Origin: Rhinopomastus cyanomelas
Lineage: Eukaryota; Chordata; Aves; Bucerotiformes; Rhinopomastidae
Length of the DNA: 64,000 nt
Reading direction: 5' to 3'
Assembly: GCA_013400115.1 (NCBI GenBank)
Contig: VXBP01002567.1
Location: 434,001-498,000 of the forward strand
A program made the translations under genes and the position numbers. How positions within the stretch are numbered: position 1 is the first letter of the stretch; the number at the start of each line of letters is the position of its first letter. Below the pieces are notes generated by a model. It was not told the DNA's origin, did not search any database, and saw only the letters and a list, made by a program, of their open reading frames with translations. Positions 34,009 to 46,806 of this stretch are shown in pieces.

Positions 34009-34976
34009 CAGGTGGACCCTCTGTCATGATATAAAAAGCAGGGAGACCTTTTCTGCCTTGTGCATCACAGATGTGCGTGGTGAAGCTGCTTCTTGCTCAA
34101 GTCGCTCTCGCGTGTGGGTGTGAGGGTGAAAGATGGAAAGTGGTTGGGAGTTATTTAATGGAAGTGTTGTAATGAAACAAAAGATATTTAAATATGTGGT
34201 TTGTTTCACTGCACATTTTTGGCAGTAGATGGGGCCCTTATGGTAATAAAATCCCATCGAGTTGGGGAGCCTTTTGGAGATGGTGCCCAGATGCAGTGTA
34301 TTGGCGCTGGCTCCTGGAAGATCAGCTCCAACTTGGACTCAGGCACTTTGTTGTTTCCGTGTAACGGCCCAGCATGAAAAACAAAGAGGAAGAGGAGAGG
34401 GAAACCAATGTGCATAGACCTTTGTGCCCCTCTCTGTTCATTCCACTCCTCCTTTCACTAATACTTTCCTTTGCAGCTTTTTCAAGAGGCAGTAAACCTC
34501 CAATTTGCCCAGGCTCCCTGGCTGTGCTCCTGATGACTACAGTCAGGACACCAGGTGTGTTCAAGGATGAACAGGATGGGAAACTCCACCACCCCTGAAA
34601 CAGGATGGAGGCAGAACCAAAACATCCCCATGTGCCACGATGATGCAGTGGATTTAACTTTCCGTTCATGCAAATGCACATTTCCTGGCAGTGCTGGGGC
34701 TGGCCTGGAATCCAGACCCTGGTCTCCTGGAGGTAGAGCCATTATCCTAAAGTGCTTTTATTGATCTGTTGACTGTCTCCCTCCTTCTCTTCCTCCCTTC
34801 ACCCTGCCAGCCTCCTAAAGACTCATATCTCGTCTCATGCAACCAAGGTATTTTAAGGGGCAAACAATGATTTTGAAGTTGGATTAGACAAACTACTTGA
34901 CCAGTGAAACCAGGTATCCCCTGAATGATGTCTGAAGAAGGATCTGGCTACATTTACAAACAATCACTCTTTCAGT
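34009..34976. other. Unique sequence, nothing recognised
   Basis: About 970 bp with overlapping chance frames up to 119 codons (34322-34681, minus). No repeat or motif could be supported. Confidence 0.45.
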
Positions 34977-35038
34977 CCAGGGGGATTGGACTGGATGATC
35001 TTTTGAGGTCCCTTCCAATCCCTAATGATTCTATGATG
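34977..35038 (+). mobile_element. CR1 LINE 3' tail only (group A)
   Basis: Starts at CCAGGGGGATTGGACTGGAT and ends TGATTCTATGATG. At ~62 bp it is the shortest clear group A copy apart from 48091. Confidence 0.87.
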
Positions 35039-35366
35039 AATCCCTCTTTCTCTTTGCTTCTCATTTCTTTTCTACTCTCTGCATGTCTGGGTGATTTTGA
35101 CAAATGTGGAAAACACACACAATTAATGTAAAGGCCAAGGACATCATCTTTTTGGTAGCAGCCAATGCCATGCTGTCATGCTGTTGTGTTTTGTTGGGTA
35201 CAGAATGCTATAGCAGTAAATCTATGTACCTGCTGTGATATCCAGCAGTATTTATTAATGGCTGAGGTTTAAAGAGAGACCTGTAAGACTTAGTAGTTGA
35301 TGCCTGTAGAAAGCCAAAAAGAGCTTGCATGCCTTACTGGGCATTTCAGGCAAACCATGTGGGAGT
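35039..35366. other. Unique sequence, nothing recognised
   Basis: About 330 bp of AT-rich unique sequence. Confidence 0.5.
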
Positions 35367-35485
35367 GATGTGTTTAAAAGATGTAGTGTTGGGGGATCTG
35401 GTTTAGGGGTGAACTTGTAGAGTAGGGTTGATGGTTGGACTCGATGATCTCAAGGGTCTTTTCAAGCTGAATGGTTCTGTGATTG
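35367..35485 (+). mobile_element. CR1 LINE 3' fragment (older group)
   Basis: ATGTGTTTAAAAGATGTAGT leads into a GTTGATGGTTGGACTCGATG signature and a GGTTCTGTGATTGA end. Confidence 0.87.
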
Positions 35486-36198
35486 AGTGCAGTGCGTTAC
35501 AGTCAGCTGAGCCTCAAATCCATTGGTGCTGGAGATGAGGGGAGAAAGAATAACGCTGGAGAAAAGGTTTACAGTCCTGTGTATTTCCAAATACTAAAAA
35601 AGAGGGGTTTGAAGTGGATTGATTCATTCTGATTTGTTATTTTGGTGTTTTCAGTTTCCTAGGTTTCTGTAAAATTGCACTTCCTTCCTGATAATGTTGT
35701 GCATTAACTAATTGGCTGAAGAATGAGCATTTGGTTAATGATGTGAAAATTACCCAGGAAAATGTAAAACAGTTAAAGAGGCTCAGTTTGGTTACAAGAG
35801 TGTGTCTTAGTTTGTTAAATCTTAACTCCAAGGTCTTTCATATAGCTGGATGCGTCAGTACTCATGAAGGCAGGATTTGACAGATAAAGTAGTTATCAGT
35901 AGTTGATAGTGAGGAAAACACAAATATGCAGGGAATAGCTCTGTCATTTTTAAATGTGGAAATGATGTCATTATAAATAATTCTTGAGTGAAAAGCAGAA
36001 ATTCACACTGAGCTCTCCCTTGGTAGGCTGGATAACACTACACCCTGGGAGGAATGGCAGTGAAAATAGTGTGAGCATCTTCAAAAATATTAATGAGATT
36101 GAGGAGAAAATCTTCTGTAGTCACTTATATTCCTTATTCAGTTCTTTTGTGTCCATGTTAGTGGTCTTTCTAGAGAAATTATTGGAAAAGATATAAAT
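35486..36198. other. AT-rich unique sequence
   Basis: About 700 bp, AT-rich, with no gene or named repeat. Confidence 0.5.
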
Positions 36199-36519
36199 TA
36201 CAAATATGTGAAGGGTGGGTGTCAGGAGGGTGGAGCCAGGCTCTGCTCAGTGGCATCTAGGACAAGGGCAGTAGGAGTGAGCTGGAACAGAGGAGGTTCC
36301 ACATCAGTATGAGAAGGAACTTCTTCATGGTGAAGGTGACAGAGCCCTGGAAGGGACTGCCCAGGGGGGCTGTGGAGTCTCCTTCTCTGGAGATGTTTGA
36401 AACTCACCTGGCCATGTTTCTGTGTGACTTGGTCTAGGTGATCCTGTTCTGGCAGGGGTATTGGACTGGATGATCTTTCGAGGTCCCTTCCAATCCCTGA
36501 TGTTCTGTGATTCTGTGAT
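36199..36519 (+). mobile_element. CR1 LINE 3' fragment (group A)
   Basis: Starts near TACAAATATGTGAAGGGTGG and runs through the ELEQRRFHI segment to the tail. The minus strand is open for 146 codons, a shadow of the G-rich sense strand and not a gene. Confidence 0.93.
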
Positions 36520-38524
36520 ATGGTTTTGTACAGAGCCAGGTGACTTTGTGCTTTTTCCTCCTGCAAGATGCTTTCAGACCAGTCCCTGATGTTGGATGTC
36601 TGAAAGAGATGAGGACAATTTTTGAGCACAGGTACCCAAGTTAAGGGCTGTGAGTAATTCACAGGCTCATGCTGCTTATTGACAGGAGCATTTTGTCATG
36701 TAGCACCGTGAAGTGAGAGGTAGCCTGGAGACAGGAGCTTGGGAGGGTGAGCTGATCTGCCTTGGGAAGGAAGGAGAACCTGCACCCACAGTACTGCTCT
36801 TGTAGTAGAATCATTACATGTTAGAGTGCAGTGTCTGGTATTTTAAATTACACAGGATTAAAGGCAGTCCCAGGGAAAAGGGTAATAAAGTGGGAGCTCC
36901 CTGGCTGTTTTCAGTCAGTACCAGCCAGGCAGCTCTTCGCTTTGTCTGTGGGTGGAGAGATAAAATAAGAGGAAGAAGCAAGGGAAATACTCCCTGGTAA
37001 TTCAGGGGGAGGAGAGAGGTGGACAGAACCCCACGAACCTTCCAGCTCACACCGAATGTAATTGCCAGCAGAACAGTTGTGAGCTGCTAGGTGTGAATCT
37101 CACGAGAGCCCGCTGTAATTAAGCATCCTGTAAGGTTTGTGGGGGGGCTAAGCTCATCAACAGTGTCTGCATCAACTCTCTGCCCCCCTTTGGAAATCTT
37201 GGGCATGGTTTGTGTTTGCTTCGGAGCCAGGAACAAATGTTGGCAAATGCAGAAGTGTTAAATGTTGGCCAACCTATCCCAACATGCCCTACAAGGCACT
37301 GGAGGGAATATTACTCTAAGTGGATGATGAGCTTAGTTCAGAGGCTTTAAGTTAAAGCTTATTACCCTCATTAAGAGATGTGTGTAATGTGGTTTTGGGC
37401 TTCTAATGTGGGAAAAATGACATTTTCCTAAGTGTTTTGTTGTCCCCTCTGTTATGCTTGGAGGGGAATTCAGTTTCTGGTTTGCACTGGGTCAAATTCA
37501 GCCTGGAGATACGCTTCCTTTACAGAGTGGGATTGCCTCTGTGAGAGCAGCGGCTGATTCTGGGGCAGTGAGCTTGGTCAAAACAAGGGAGGACAAGGAG
37601 TAGAGTACAGAAATGTTCACGTGCCTCTGCTGGGAACCAGTTGTGTGCTAGGAGCACTGGGGCTAAAATGCAGAGCCACACAGGCATCCCTGCCCCTTCC
37701 TCCCTGGAGCTCTGCATGCCAGGAGATCAGGTTGTATTGCTCCCACCAGGGTGTAAATGTAGAAAGCCAGCTCGGGTTTAGCTTTCCATGCAATTTAATA
37801 AGCCCTGCAGAACCAGGAGTGCTGGGACAGGTGGTGCAGGAGCAGGAAACAGCTTAGATTCACCAGTTATTATTAGCTCAAGCTCCGGACTGGCCCCACA
37901 GGTCTGGACTAGCTTGCACAAGAAGCCTTGAGCTTCTCTGCCATGTGCTCCTCATCATCTCTGTTATCTATGTTTTTCTTTTATCTGGGGTACCACAGCT
38001 CCTCCCAATGATGGAGCATCATCTCTCTAGTCAGCTTTTATCTTTGGCTGTCTTTGGAGGGTCAGGTCAGGAGAGGTTTGAGGTCCTCAGGTCTGAAGTG
38101 AAGCCCTCCCTGCTTCAGACAGGGCTGCAATTGAAACCAGCTGATCCCAAGTCCCTTGCAAACATTTCCATTTCAAACCACTGAAGTTTTATGTCTTTCT
38201 AGTAAATTTTTTTCTTAAGCCTCATAAATCTCATAAAGATCTGGAGCAGCTAGTAAATTTGGCCATTCAGATACACGTTTTCCAGTAAAGAGGATAATGA
38301 TTGCTGTTTCTGATGCCACCTCCCCTCCCCACCCCTCAGCTGTAGGAGCTCACCTCTTGCTGGTTGACTGCAGCTTGCACGCAAACTGGACCAGAAAGGC
38401 AGCACAAACAGGTCCTGTTTGCAGGAATAATCGAGCTGTTGCTGGATCTCTGGTAGCTTTGCCTCTTCCTCTGTATGAGATCTGAGCAAAACATCCTCTT
38501 CACATCTCAGATTGGAATCGTAGC
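36520..38524. other. Unique sequence, 2 kb
   Basis: No gene or repeat recognised. Frames on both strands are under 80 codons apart from overlap with the preceding CR1. Confidence 0.5.
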
Positions 38525-38880
38525 ATCATAGAATCATTAGGGATTGGAAGGGACCTCGAAAGATCATCCAGTCCAGTCCCCCTGCCACAGCTGGATCACC
38601 TAGACCAAGTCACACAGGAACACACCCAGGTGAGTCTTAAATAGCTCCAGTGAAGGAGACTCCACAAACTCTCTGGGCAGCCTGTTCCAGTGCTCTGTCA
38701 CCCTCACCAAAAAGAAGTTCATTCTCATATTGATGTGGAACCTCCTCTGTTCCAGCTGACACCCATTGCTCCTTGTCCTATCGCTAGATGCCCCTGAGCA
38801 GAGCCTGGCTCCATCCTCCTGACACCCACCCTTCAAATATTTATAGACATTAATGAGGTCACCCCTCAGTTTCGTGCTCA
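38525..38880 (-). mobile_element. CR1 LINE 3' fragment with open ORF2 end (group A)
   Basis: The minus strand frame 38881-38600 is open for 93 codons from LRGDLINVYKYLKGGCQEDG through GVFLCDLV to the native TAG. It is well preserved and so probably recent. The 5' break is at the codons just upstream of LRGDL. Confidence 0.95.
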
Positions 38881-39954
38881 CTTTCTCAGGGTCTTGGGGG
38901 TCTTCCTGAATTCAGGCTGGATGGCATCCGTTGGCCATGGGAAGCTGGAAAACTCCAGGATGGAGATCCTCCTCCCAAAGCCCCCATCAAATGGTGAGAT
39001 GCATCAATTGGATGACAGTGAGTCGTCTGTGGTGCCAGCAGGTCCACAACATCAGCGCCTCTTGCTCCCTGCAGCTTTGCTTGTGGCAGCACCCAGGGAG
39101 GCTGCAGAGCTGTGGTTGTGTCTAGTCCCTAGGAGAACCCAGAGAAAAAGCTTCTAGCCTTGGATTTCCAAGTAGGCTTGAAAGAACATGAACCCAAGGG
39201 CAGCACAGGTCCTCACGCTCCCATTGGAAATGCCAGGCAGACTGCTGCAGATATTTAGAAGAACTCACTATAGAAATAGCAAATCACAAGCATATTTTCT
39301 CCTCTATTTGTTGTCTCCCAAATCCAAACAAGCCCATTTCCTTTCCTGTGATGCTGCTTGTGATAATCGGGTGTGTGCCAAAGGCACAGAGTCTGTTCTT
39401 ACTGCTGTCAATAGCAAGATGCCTGTTGCTTTTAATGGTTCAGCTATTAAAACACCACGTCCCAGTTGTCTGGCTGTGAGCAATCCCGAGCTATCGGAGT
39501 GACAATATGGAACCTTTCTCCCCTCCGACTGTTCCTCTGCAGAGTTTGACCATTTTGGCTGGGGTAAAACATGTGTCTATCTGGGATTCTTTCCAAGGAT
39601 GAGATTTTGACAGCTGTGCTCATGTTGGCTGAAATCCTGACATCTTGTGCTGCCTTGAAATAGCAGATTCTTAGTGCAGAGGGGTGGGAATCTGATTTCA
39701 TAGATGAACACTTATGAATTGAAGACTGTGAGCCTGGCTTAGCTCTTTTCACTTGGGGGAAGAAATCAAGCCTGTCATCTGGGAAGAGGGTGGACCCGTC
39801 CTTTCTTCCCATCTCCACCCATGGGCACAGATGGCTGATGGACAGGGAGATTGGTGGGAGCCCTCTGAGCCTTTGCCAACTTTGTGCAGCAGTTTGGGAC
39901 ATCTTTGGACTGCACCCACTCAAGTGGGGGTCAGCCTGTTTGGAGTCTGTGCCA
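38881..39954. other. Unique sequence, nothing recognised
   Basis: About 1.07 kb. A 227-codon minus frame (39447-40130) runs half through the neighbouring CR1 antisense and is not a supportable gene. Confidence 0.45.
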
Positions 39955-40660
39955 AATGATTGAGGACAGCCCTGAGGAGAAGGACTTGGGGGTGGTGGTG
40001 GCAGTTTAACAAGAAGTTTAACAGAAGCTGTCAGTGTGCACTTGCAGCCCAGAGAGCCAAATGTGTCCTGGGCTGCAGCAAAGGAAGCAGTGACAGTCGA
40101 GAGAGGTGACTCTCCCCCTCTACTCTGCACTTGTGAGGCTCCACTTGGAGTGCTGGGTCCAGTTCTGGAGTCCCCAACATCAGAAGGTCATAGAGCTCCT
40201 GGAAAGTGTCCAGAGGGCAACTGAAATGATCAGAAGGCTGGAGCACATTTCCCTATGAGGATAGGCTGAGCAAGAGGGAGTTGTTCAGCCTGGAGAAGAG
40301 GAGGTTCCCAGGTGACCTTCTAGCAGCTCTCCAATCTCTGTAGGGGGTTACAAGAAAGCTGGGGGAGGGCTTTTGACAGGGGTGGTAGAGAGAAGACAAG
40401 GGAAAAGGGTTCCAGACTTGAAGAGGGGAGACTGAGGTTGGACACCAGGAACAAATTCTTTGGTGTGAGGGTGCTGAGATGCTGGAACTGGCTGCCCACG
40501 GAAGCTGTGGCTGCTCCACTCCTGGCAGTGTTGAAGGGCAGGTTGGCTGGGGCCCTGAGTGACCTGCTCTAGTGAAGGTGTCCCTGCCTGTGCAGGGACT
40601 TTGGAACTAGATGATCTTTGATGTCCCTTCCAACCCTGGCCATCCTGTGACTCTGTGATT
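39955..40660 (+). mobile_element. CR1 LINE 3' fragment, ~700 bp (older TGTCCCTGCC group)
   Basis: Begins at the ATTGAGGACAGCCCTGAGGA segment (a codon run resembling EEKDLGV), continues through RLEHISL-like and GPFTRGGR-like decayed coding, and ends GTCCCTGCCTGTGCAGGGA, TTGGAACTAGATGATC, CTGTGACTCTGTGA. Related in its 3' end to 2197 and 48551. Confidence 0.9.
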
Positions 40661-41399
40661 TTCACTTCCTATACCCAATGTTTGAGCATGTGGGTGGTGG
40701 TAGCTCACTTTGAGTGAAACTCTGCCTTTGCAGTGGTGATCAAAGCTTGGCCTATTATTTATTCCAGGTAGCCTGTGAACCTTGGTACAGCTGGGAGCAG
40801 CTTGTTTTGGGTCTTTTATTATTGCTGCTATGATTATGGCGATTGACTGTGGTTCTTGTTTGTTTTTCACTGGAACAGCCATCTGAACTGGATGAATATT
40901 TCCCAGAAAAGCTTTAATTATTCAGGGCTGGTGTATTCCTGCCGAGTAACCTCTAATGTGATGGTCTGTCATTTTTCTGATGAAAAATCACTTATTTGTA
41001 AACTGGAGTTCCCATTACCTTGACAAATAGGGGATGATGGCACAGAAAATTATGTCTCAGGCTCACCAGGGAGCTCCACATCAGAGGCAAGAGAGCAGAG
41101 CAGGTCTGGTGGAAGGTCGTCAAAAAGGTTTCAGGAAGCGTTTTGCAAATACTCTATTTGATTTCAGAGTTTCCAGTGGCCACATAAGTTCCTCTATATT
41201 TTACCAAGCAAAACAACAAAATCACAAGGTTTTTAAACGGTGCCAACAAGATTTTTCCATTTCTGGTTTTTCACTGAAAAAAAGGAAACACATTTTTCAA
41301 AACACAAACAACAAAACCCTCCAATCAAAACAGACCTCCTGATGCCGAAGGTTCAAGCGGCTTTGCTCAGGAGGGATTGTTCCTCAGGTGTAGAGACAC
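40661..41399. other. Unique sequence; 40890-41030 AT-rich
   Basis: No gene recognised. A 102-codon plus frame (41034-41342) is Lys/Gln-rich with no known motif. Confidence 0.45.
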
Positions 41400-41519
41400 A
41401 AAATCCACATGGACCTGTTCATGTGTGACTTGGTCTGGGGGATCCTGCTCTGGCAGAGGGATTGGACTGGATGATCTTTTGAGGTCCCTTCCAATCCCTG
41501 ATGTTCTGTGATGCTGTGA
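41400..41519 (+). mobile_element. CR1 LINE 3' fragment (group A)
   Basis: AAATCCACATGGACCTGTTC, the CTTGGTCTGG position (the usual TAG stop is changed to TGG), then the tail ending ATGCTGTGA. Confidence 0.91.
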
Positions 41520-41980
41520 AAACCAGAGGTTTGCAGCTTGTGTCTGTGGCAAAAGGGTGTCTTCTCTCTGACTTTAACTTCCAAGCAAGACGAGAGTTAA
41601 ACTGGCTCGAATTCAACTTGCCGTGCATCAAATGCTGCGGACACATGTTGCACACATCTGCAGACACTTGGGTACCCTTTGCATGTGTTTAAGCCCTCCA
41701 GCTTATTTTAAGGCTTTGTGAGGCTCTGCAAACCCTCTCGTATGATGGATGAGCCAGATTTGAAATGGTTAAACGTGGGGCAGTCCCAGCACAAGGAATC
41801 TTGCTCCTGCGGGGTGATGGCAGTCAGGCGCTGAGGGCTGAGCTCTGAGCTCGTGTATCTGCCTGGCTCTGTGTCAGCTGAGTGGCCAGAAAAGTGACCA
41901 CTGACTAACAAATTAATCAGGAAAAACCTGTACCCTGTGCACTTTTCTTATGGGAGATGGGGCTGAAGAATGTAATTGAA
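41520..41980. other. Unique sequence, nothing recognised
   Basis: About 460 bp of ordinary unique sequence. Confidence 0.5.
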
Positions 41981-42128
41981 CCCAGGGAGGTTGTGGAGTC
42001 TCCTTCTCTGGAGATGTTTAAAACCCACCTAGATGTGTGATCTAGGTGATGCTGCTGGGGCAGGGGGATTGGACTAGATGATCTTTTGAGGTCCCTTCCA
42101 ATCCCTAATGTTCTTTGATGCTGTGTGA
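41981..42128 (+). mobile_element. CR1 LINE 3' fragment (group A)
   Basis: CCCAGGGAGGTTGTGGAGTC through MFKTHLD coding, then a 12-14 bp deletion (CTAGATGTGTGATCTAGG) removing the end of ORF2, then the tail. Confidence 0.91.
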
Positions 42129-43522
42129 TAAGGGACACTTGGTGAATGCAGCACTGAGTGATGGTCTTAGACGCTCTTTCAAAGCCACTCTTTAATGACA
42201 AGCTCTCCCTTCCTCTCCCACTCGTTTCTTGAAGACTAGGACAAATATTAGCACATCTGTGAGTGTCAGGCTGGGGCACTTTGAGTGGTTCTAGCACCTG
42301 TGATAGCTTGATTAAAGCTAACGTGACCATTTCTGCGCTGAGAAACGCCAGTGGCACGTCCACCATAAATTAAACTGAAGTTCCAACTTGAAGTTGTCTC
42401 GCAGCTCTGCAGCAGATCTGTTTACTCTGAAATAGCATAAGGCAGATGTCTTCATCTTTGCTGATTCTTAACAGGTCACAGGCATTGACTCGAAATAGCT
42501 GAAAGCCTTTAAAATAATTTTAAAACAAGCTTTCCCCTCCTCTACAGACCGTAACCTTTAGATGGCCTTAACCAGAAACACCCAGGATAACAAGATTCTA
42601 AACCAGACCTTCATAAACCAAGCAGCAGCTTTCAATGTGTAGTGTGATCGTTCCCTTAAAGCAGGGAAGAGGTTGGGATGATGATTGCTCATGTTTACCC
42701 TCTGTATATCTGTGGGTTACTCTCAATCCCTTTATGAGGGCGATTAAAAACCTACTGGTAGTAATTAGAGGGAGCACTTACCCTGATTCTGGCTTTGAAG
42801 GGGGACTGGATTCAGTGACTGCTGCCAAAACACCATGAGAATCAAGAGCAGTCTGCAGCAGGTCATTGGTGGTTGCACATGTGGTACCAGGTCTGGTTGG
42901 CACCAGCAGGATCTGCCTTCACACCAACCTGCTAATGGCTCCTTGTACACCCGTGAGACCTGAGCAGCTTGGTGGGGGCTGCTGGTGCTTTGTTTTTTAA
43001 CTTAAGCAAAAGCCAAGCTGAGCTTTGGTTTGTTTCCCTGCAGGGGACTTTTTGGAGGGTGAGGCAGTGTTTAGGAAGAGGGAAGGAGGAAGAAGTTGAG
43101 GTGGCAGCGCAGAGTGGGCACCTTGCCCTGCCAAGGTTTCAGCGTGGGTTCCGACATGAAAGGGAGTTAGAGAGCAGCAAACCTCGTGGTTCAGCAGGGC
43201 TCTTAGGGGTGAGGGATGGGGTGGGAGTTGCAGAATGTTCCTTTGTTTGTTTTTCCTCTTTAAACAAACAAAAACACTCTTCTTATAAGAGTAGAAGGGA
43301 GGAGGGATGATGCTTGAGCTGTAAAGTCGTGTTTGGTGGAAAAGTTGTCCTGTTTTCCATTGCCTAATTTCAGATGAAAAGGGGAGGGCTTTGAAGGTTG
43401 GAGAGAACACAGCTACTTTCTTGGAAGTATTTTTATGAGCACTAGAGACAAGCCCTCTCACTAGGGAGCAATTTAGCAGTGTGAGAGAGAGCAGCAGTAG
43501 AAACAGACACTAGCCTTCTCTG
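42129..43522. other. Unique sequence, 1.4 kb
   Basis: No gene recognised. A 154-codon minus frame (42997-43461) overlaps a 113-codon plus frame; neither resembles a known protein. Confidence 0.45.
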
Positions 43523-43636
43523 ATCACAGAATCACAGAACATCAGGGATTGGAAGGGACCTCCAAAGACCATCCAGTCCAATCCCCCTGCCACAGCAGGA
43601 TCCCCTAGATCAAGTTGCACAGGAACATATCCAGGC
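43523..43636 (-). mobile_element. CR1 LINE 3' fragment (group A)
   Basis: ATCACAGAATCACAGAACAT through CCCTAGATCAAGTTGCACAG to ATCCAGG. Shows the doubled terminal unit (TCACAGAATCACAGAA). Confidence 0.92.
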
Positions 43637-45004
43637 CTGATGCTCCTTTGAGGCTCAAAAGGTCTCACTTATGTCATTATATTTTAACTCTCCACACCAT
43701 ACCAGCAATTTTCTCTGCAGACTCAACATCAGCTCCGTGCTGATGCCATGGAGGCCTTCATGCTCACCCCAGGTGTGTCTGCCATTTCAGTGATGTTCCT
43801 GTCCCTGCAGTGTCCTCTCAGATGAGTGAGTAGCATCTAATAATCAACCAGCCTAAACGAAGCTCTTCTTTGTTCTTTCTGAAGCACCAGGACCATATGA
43901 TTACCCTTGGACCTGTGGACATTACCGTTGGTTCTCTCTGGACTTGGGGCTCCAGGCAGTGTCCAACTCTTTCCACTTGTTTTTGCATCACTTCTCTAAA
44001 ATCCTGACACTTCTGTCCCCCTGCAAGGCTCATGTGCTTGCTCAGGCCATGTTGTGGTGCTGCTCAGTCACTGCTTGGCTGACCCAGTCTCACTCAGTTC
44101 ATGCACGTTCCTTCTGCAGGAGGAAAAGATCATTTGCTTTGCCTCCCCATCACCCCTCTCGCTGCAAGTCTCTGCTCTTCATCACATCAGGTCTAATCTG
44201 CTTGTCTTCTCTTCCAAGGTCTTCCATGGCCTTTCTACACCCAATATAATTTGTTCTTTTGTGCTTAAGATGTCAGTTTGGCCTCTGCTCAGCCCACTTT
44301 GCCACTGGCTACTGCCCAGGTCTGAAGCTCTGACAGCATCCTCACGTGTCTTCCTTTGCTGTTCAGGCACCTTCATTAATCTCTCCCAGTGTCTTCACAG
44401 CAGTGGAGCTGATGGTGTGCTGAGCTTTGTGATGACTGTGCAAACGCTGGTGGTTTCCATGGACTCCTCTTGTCTGAAAGATCATCAGCTGTGGCTTTTG
44501 GCTTGGAGCGAAGGCTCCCTGGTTCAAGAGCCATCTGTTTGTGCTGGCTTTGCGTGGTGTCTGTCGCTCTGGGTTACTGTCCCACGAAGGGAATCTGCAG
44601 GTGCTATGGTGATGCAAAATAACAACAGTCATTTTAGAAGGGAGAACTAACAGCACCGTGTGTCTCTTGTCAACACTGAACAAGCAGTGATCCTGGAGAG
44701 AGCTGATGGGTTTTGCCTGCTTCTGGAAAAGTGCTGCGGAGAGGATTTCCCTCCCTACTCCGTGATTCTTGCACAAAGCCCTTTCACTGTCCTTTAAAAT
44801 GAAGGTAAAAGGCTTCAAAAGCAGGATGGCTAATGGGGGGCCAGCGCTGTGGAATTTCCACTGTGGGGGCTTCTGTTTGCTCTGTTCAGAAGTCATTGCC
44901 AGTCGGTGCATAGTTTGGGGGACTTGCAGAAAAGGAGCTGTGGCTTGTTTATGATGAGAAAATTCATGGTTCCAGGCTGGAGAGCTGGGAGGGGGGAAAT
45001 GTAA
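43637..45004. other. Unique sequence with long chance frames
   Basis: No gene called. A 198-codon plus frame (44054-44650) and a 272-codon minus frame (44363-45181) overlap in opposite directions; the latter starts inside CR1 antisense. Neither has a recognisable domain. Confidence 0.45.
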
Positions 45005-45764
45005 TGAACGATAACAAGGGTGCGTGTAGAGTCTGGCATCTGGGCAAGAACAACCCCAGGTACCAGTGTAGGTTGGGGACTGATGTGTTGGAGAGCAGTG
45101 TAGGAGAAAGGGACCTGGGGTCCTGGTGGCCAGCAGGGTGACCATGAGCCAGCAATGGGCCCTTGTGGCCAAGAGGGCCAACTGTGTCCTGGGGTGGATC
45201 AGAAAGGGGTTGGTTAGCAGATCGAGAGAGGTTCTTCTCCTCCTCTACTCTGCCCTGGTGAGACCACATCTGGAGTGTTGTGTCTGATTCTGGGCCTCTC
45301 AGTTCCACAAGGACACAGAGCTGCTGCTGAAGAGAGCCCAGCACAGAGCCAATGAAGGGAGGGGAGCATCTCCCTGATGAAGAAAGGCTGAGGGAGCTGG
45401 GGCTCTTGAGCTTGGAAAAAAAGGAGACTGAGGGGTGATCCCATGAATGTTGATAAATATGTGAAGGGTGGATGTCAGGAGGATGGAGCCAGGCTCTGCT
45501 CAGGGGCACCCAATGACAGGACAAGGGGCACTGGGTGTGAGCTGGAACAGAGGAGGTTCCACATCAAGATGAGAAGGAACCTCTCCCTGGTGAAGGTAAC
45601 AAAGTGATGGAAGGGGCTGCCCAGGGAGGTTGTGGAGTCTCTGCCTCTGGAGACATTTAAAACCTGCCTGGTCATGTTGCTGTGTGACTTGATCCTCTTC
45701 TGGGAGGGGGATTGGATTGGATGATATTTCAAGGTCCCTTCCAATCCCTAATGTTCTGTGATTC
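45005..45764 (+). mobile_element. CR1 LINE 3' fragment, longest in the window (~760 bp, group A)
   Basis: Begins near the GGCATCTGGGCAAGAACAAC segment, passes the RANCVLGWIR-like and LVRPHLECCV-like stretches, the KEGRGASP-like gap (a small deletion around 45345-45360), EDGARLCSGAP and FHIKMRR-like coding, and ends ATGTTCTGTGATTCC. Confidence 0.95.
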
Positions 45765-46806
45765 CACATCTTTTCCCACTGTCATTCCTGTTGGGTTCAT
45801 TGGTGAAGGCTCTCATGGTGTGTGAAGTCCACAGTGCCTTCTCTCTGGTCCTGCTCCATGCAGGGCAGGGTCAGATGCATACTGATCGGGCTTTGCAGCT
45901 AGCTCTGCAGCTATACTTCATCCCACAGTCTCCTGGAGCTGTCAGCCACATGAAACCAGTGTGAACAATGGCCTTAAATCCATTTTCCAAATAGTGTTTT
46001 GCCTGTGAAAAAAAAAAAAGAAGAGATGCCAAAGTGTCAGGCTGCAACTACCTCTGCTGAGCAGTTCTTTTTCCTGTGAGAAGAAAGAACTCTGAAAACC
46101 AACAAAAACTAATAATCCAACCCTGTGACAGGAACAGAGGTCACTGCCTCTGCAGCAGCCAAGTGTGTAGCCCAAGGCCAGTCAACATCTTGAGCCTTCT
46201 GCTGTGGCTTTGGGACCTTTTACAAAAGCTGGGCACACTTCCAGAGCTGAGCAGTGAGAAGGACAGTTGACCCACGTTGCACCTGGGGCATCTCTGCCTG
46301 ATTCCAGTTTCACATAAGGCTTTGTCTGAGTTTATTTAATTTAATGGGCTCCTTTTCTTTTCTTCTGGTTCCACTGTCACAGGAAATTCTCACTGTTCTA
46401 TTACTTTTTTCCTGTTGGAACCAGTCTTAAAATAAAACAAACAAATAAAGATGTATGTACATACATCTAAAAATGTGCAGACAGGAAAGCCATTCAGATC
46501 TGGAGAACCCTTGATAACGCTGCTGATGAAGTTGCCAGCTTTCCCCGAGTCTGAGCCGAACAATTCCCCACCACCTCCCTAACCCCTGGGAGCTCAGGTG
46601 GTGGTAGTTGTGAAGCTTCTGAGTACAGGTGTTTTGTGTGAAAGGCACCACGTGCCCTGTTGTAATCTCATTTAGGAAAAGGGTAATTAAATAAAAATAC
46701 AGATGTGTTACAGTCACAGTTCCTGAACATCTGAAACGCCTGTTGGCTGATGAAAAGTAAAGAATAAATCTCTCTGAAGGAGCATGAACCTCCTGTCTTT
46801 TGTAGT
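45765..46806. other. Unique sequence with a 20-bp palindrome
   Basis: No gene recognised. Contains an A-run (46008-46019) and a perfect palindrome at 46449-46468. Confidence 0.5.
46449..46468. repeat. Perfect 20-bp palindrome
   Basis: AGATGTATGTACATACATCT equals its own reverse complement with no spacer. It is embedded in an A-rich context. Confidence 0.85.

Noticed and set aside
39447..40130. 227-codon minus-strand open frame
   Set aside because: Its first part is the antisense of the CR1 at 39955-40660 and the remainder has no domain.
44054..44650. 198-codon plus-strand open frame
   Set aside because: Ser/Leu/Cys-rich with no recognisable motif, and overlapped in antisense by another long frame; no promoter or splice context.
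44363..45181. 272-codon minus-strand open frame, the longest in the window
   Set aside because: It begins in CR1 antisense, overlaps a 198-codon frame on the other strand, shows no domain, and has low-complexity Ser/Pro/His composition. Chance openness is more likely.
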